Of a DNA stretch of 64,000 nucleotides, positions 62,279 to 64,000 are shown piece after piece; within the stretch, counting starts at the first letter, position 1, and every line of letters starts with the position of its first letter. Below the pieces are notes generated by a model. That model ran no database searches. It saw nothing but the letters and a program-made list of their open reading frames with translations, and was not told where the DNA came from. The position numbers were made by a program, and so were the translations under genes. The stretch spans positions 236,375,889 to 236,439,888 of the forward strand of contig OV050030.1 of the NCBI GenBank assembly GCA_920105625.2. Direction: 5' to 3'. Source of the stretch: Clusia tigrina (lineage: Eukaryota > Arthropoda > Insecta > Diptera > Clusiidae).

Positions 62279-63470
62279 GTTACAAGCATTTGTATGTTGC
62301 AAACTGTGATAGGTGTAGGACGTAGCGTATATAAGTTAGGGCCATTTGAAGATTTATCAGTGCTTGATTTGGGACTCAAGGGTAGCATAGCTTTGAGCGA
62401 TAGCTTAAATTGACAAGAGGCTCGAGTACTTTATTGTTACAAAATTTCAAGGTTTTATGACGCTCCAGTAAAAAGCTACAAGCATTTGAATGTTGCAAAC
62501 TTTGATAGGTGTAGGACGTACCGTATAAAAGTTAGGGCCATTTGAAGTTTTATCAGTGTTTGATTTGGGACACAAGGGTAGCATAGCTTTCAGCGATAAC
62601 TTAAATTGACAAGAGGCTCGAGTACTTTATTGTTACAAAATTTCAAGGTTTTATGACGCTCCAGTAAAAAGCTACAAGCATTTGTGTGTTGCAAACTTTG
62701 ATGGGTGTAGGGCGTACCGTATAGAAGTTAGGGCCATTTGTAGTTTTATCAGTGTTTGATTTTGGACTCAAGGGTAGCATAGCTTTGAGCGATAGCTTAA
62801 ATTGACAAGAAGCTCGAGTACTTTATTGTTACAAATTTTCAAGGTTTTATGACGCTCCAGTAAAAAGTTACAACCATTTGTATGTTGCAAACTTTGATAG
62901 GTGTAGGACGTACCGTATAGAAGTTAGGGCCATTTGATGTTTTAGCAGTGTTTCATTTGGGACTCAAGGGTGGCATAGCTTTGAGCCATAACTTAAATTG
63001 ACAAGAGGCTCGAGTACTTTATTGTTACAAAATGTCAAGGTTTTATGATGCTCCAGTAAAAAGTTACAAACATTTGTATGTTGCAAGCATTTGTATGTTG
63101 CAAACTTTGATAGGTGTAGGACGTACCGTATAGAAGTTAGGGCCATTTGAAGTTTTATCAGTGTTTGATTTGGGAGTCAAGGGTAGCAAAGCTTTGAGCG
63201 ATAGCTTAATTTGACAAGAGGCTCGAGTACTTTATTGTTACAAAATTTTAAGGTTTTATGACGCTCCAGTAAAAAGTTACAAGCATTTGTATGTTGCAAA
63301 CTTTGATAGGTGCAGGATGCCCGGTTAGAAGTTAGGGCCATTTGACGTTTTATCAGTGTTTGATTTGGGACTCAAGGGTAGCATAGCTTTGAGCGATAGC
63401 TTAAATTGACAAGAGGCTCGAATAATTTATTGTTACAAAATTTTAAGGTTTTATGACGCTCCAGTAAAAA
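62279..63470 (+). repeat. 6-mer HOR, copy 2 (1,192 bp)
   Basis: F (62279), G (62475), N (62671), O (62867), P/D (63063-63275) and E (63276-63470), in the same order as copy 1. E is 195 bp and is altered at ggatgcccggttagaag. F has kept a normal aaactttg where copy 1's neighbour at 60321 and this copy's 62298 show aaactgtg, so the F units have moved between HOR copies. Confidence 0.88.
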
Positions 63471-64000
63471 GTTACAAGCATTTGATTGTTGCAAACTTTG
63501 ATAGGTGTATGACGTAGCGTATATAAGTTAGGGCCATTTGAAGTTTTATCAGTGCTTGATTTGGGACTCAAGGGTAGCATAGCTTTGAGCGATAGCTTAA
63601 ATTGACAAGAGGCTCGAGTACTTTACTGTTACAAAATTTCAAGGTTTTATGACGCTCCAGTAAAATGCTACAAGCATTTGAATGTTGCAAACTTTGATAG
63701 GTGTAGGACGTACCGTATAAAAGTTAGCGGAATTTGAAGTTTTATCAATGTTTGATTTGGGACACAAGGGTAGCATAGCTTTCAGCGATAACTTAAATTG
63801 ACAAGAGGCTCGAGTACTTTATTGTTACAAAATGTCAAGGTTTTATGACGCTCCAGTAAAAGCTACAAGCATTTGTGTGTTGCAAACTTTGATGGGTGTA
63901 GGGCGTACCGTATAGAAGTTAGGGCCATTTGTAGTTTTATCAGTGTTTGATTTTGGACTCAAGGGTAGCATAGCTTTGAGCGATAGCTTAAAATGACAAG
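63471..64000 (+). repeat. 6-mer HOR, copy 3 (truncated by the window end)
   Basis: F (63471-63666, gcatttgattg), G (63667-63861, gttagcggaattt) and the first 139 bp of N (63862-64000). The array shows no sign of ending here, so the satellite very likely continues to the right. Confidence 0.9.

Larger units (their letters stand above)
61..64000 (+). repeat. 196-bp satellite, uninterrupted direct tandem array
   Basis: The whole stretch is head-to-tail copies of one monomer, normally 195 or 196 bp (extremes seen are 191 and 213), all in one orientation. I phase the monomer to start at gttacaagcatttg and end at gacgctccagtaaaaa. Conserved landmarks in order are gttgcaaac, gataggtgta, gaagttagggcc, tttgatttggg, caagggtagc, gagcgata, gacaagaggctcga, ctttattgtta, and ggttttatgacgct. 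The consensus is about 37% GC. No spacer, transposon or gene interrupts it. The length is close to one nucleosome repeat, as in many centromeric satellites; the centromeric role is inferred, not shown. Confidence 0.98.

Noticed and set aside
9231..63146. Minus-strand open reading frames of 60-86 codons repeated along the window (for example 9231-9470, 13141-13380, 33053-33295, 61771-61953)
   Set aside because: They are translations of the satellite itself. Identical copies arise because the same HOR monomer recurs. Each is only a little over one monomer long, starts at arbitrary ATGs and ends at stops fixed in the monomer. 196-bp units shift the frame by one each time, while 195-bp units keep it, which explains where the frames stay open. 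No domain, signal peptide or codon constraint is visible.
61..64000. CRISPR array
   Set aside because: The period is about 196 bp and the repeats abut directly. There are no short repeats alternating with unique spacers, and no cas genes.
61..64000. Telomeric repeat (ttaggg occurs in most monomers inside gaagttagggcc)
   Set aside because: The hexamer occurs once per monomer and is never in tandem, so it is a chance part of the monomer.
61..64000. CENP-B box or a similar known centromere-protein site
   Set aside because: No segment of the consensus fits the mammalian CENP-B box core (TTCG....A..CGGG). The CpG-containing parts (gacgtaccgt, gagcgata, gctcgag, gacgctcc) have a different arrangement.
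61..64000. 5S rRNA, tRNA or histone gene cluster
   Set aside because: The monomer has no A/B/C box arrangement, no conserved 5S or tRNA stem sequences and no coding frame.

Overview
The window is a single uninterrupted satellite-DNA array from a eukaryotic nuclear genome. From base 61 to the end, one AT-rich monomer repeats head to tail in the same orientation. My hand-built consensus is 196 bp with 73 G+C, about 37%. At 195-196 bp per unit there are roughly 325-330 monomers. I see no protein gene, RNA gene, transposable element or unique spacer. Long homogeneous arrays of nucleosome-sized monomers with higher-order structure are typical of centromeric or heterochromatic satellites in plants and some animals. 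I do not recognise this family and cannot name the organism.

Monomers fall into recurring subtypes, labelled here A-K and M-P by shared substitutions and 1-17 bp indels. The subtypes follow a fixed order and build higher-order repeats (HORs). Layout: 1-60 is a fragment of the same monomer in inverted orientation, so the window opens on a strand-switch point (49-bp arms, 12-nt loop). 61-1525 holds relatively divergent monomers. 1526-5045 and 5046-8565 are two copies of a 3,520-bp, 18-monomer block. 7080-22527 is built on an 11-mer HOR (2,151 bp, order H-I-J-K-A-B-C-D-E-F-G) with 7-, 9-, 10-, 12- and 19-mer derivatives. 22528-48440 drops H-K and runs on A-G, including a clean 8-mer of 1,560 bp and three related multi-kilobase copies. 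47341-51570 is a 2,170-bp pair. 51571-52322 returns to monomers like those at the left edge. 52323-55442 is a 1,560-bp pair, 54635-58345 contains a pair offset by about 1,974 bp, and 61085-64000 is a 6-mer HOR of about 1,194 bp.

Nearly every HOR size change is a whole number of monomers, and several junctions lie inside hybrid monomers that keep the register. This is what unequal exchange or replication slippage between aligned repeats produces. The nested duplications record successive rounds of local amplification. All open reading frames are by-products of the repeat. The findings of most interest are the inversion point at the left edge, the multi-scale HOR history, recurring marker indels, a restriction site confined mainly to one subtype, and the complete lack of insertions over 64 kb. 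Coordinates of large-block edges are approximate (within tens of bases) because they were read by eye; single-monomer coordinates were counted from the conserved start gttac/gctac.
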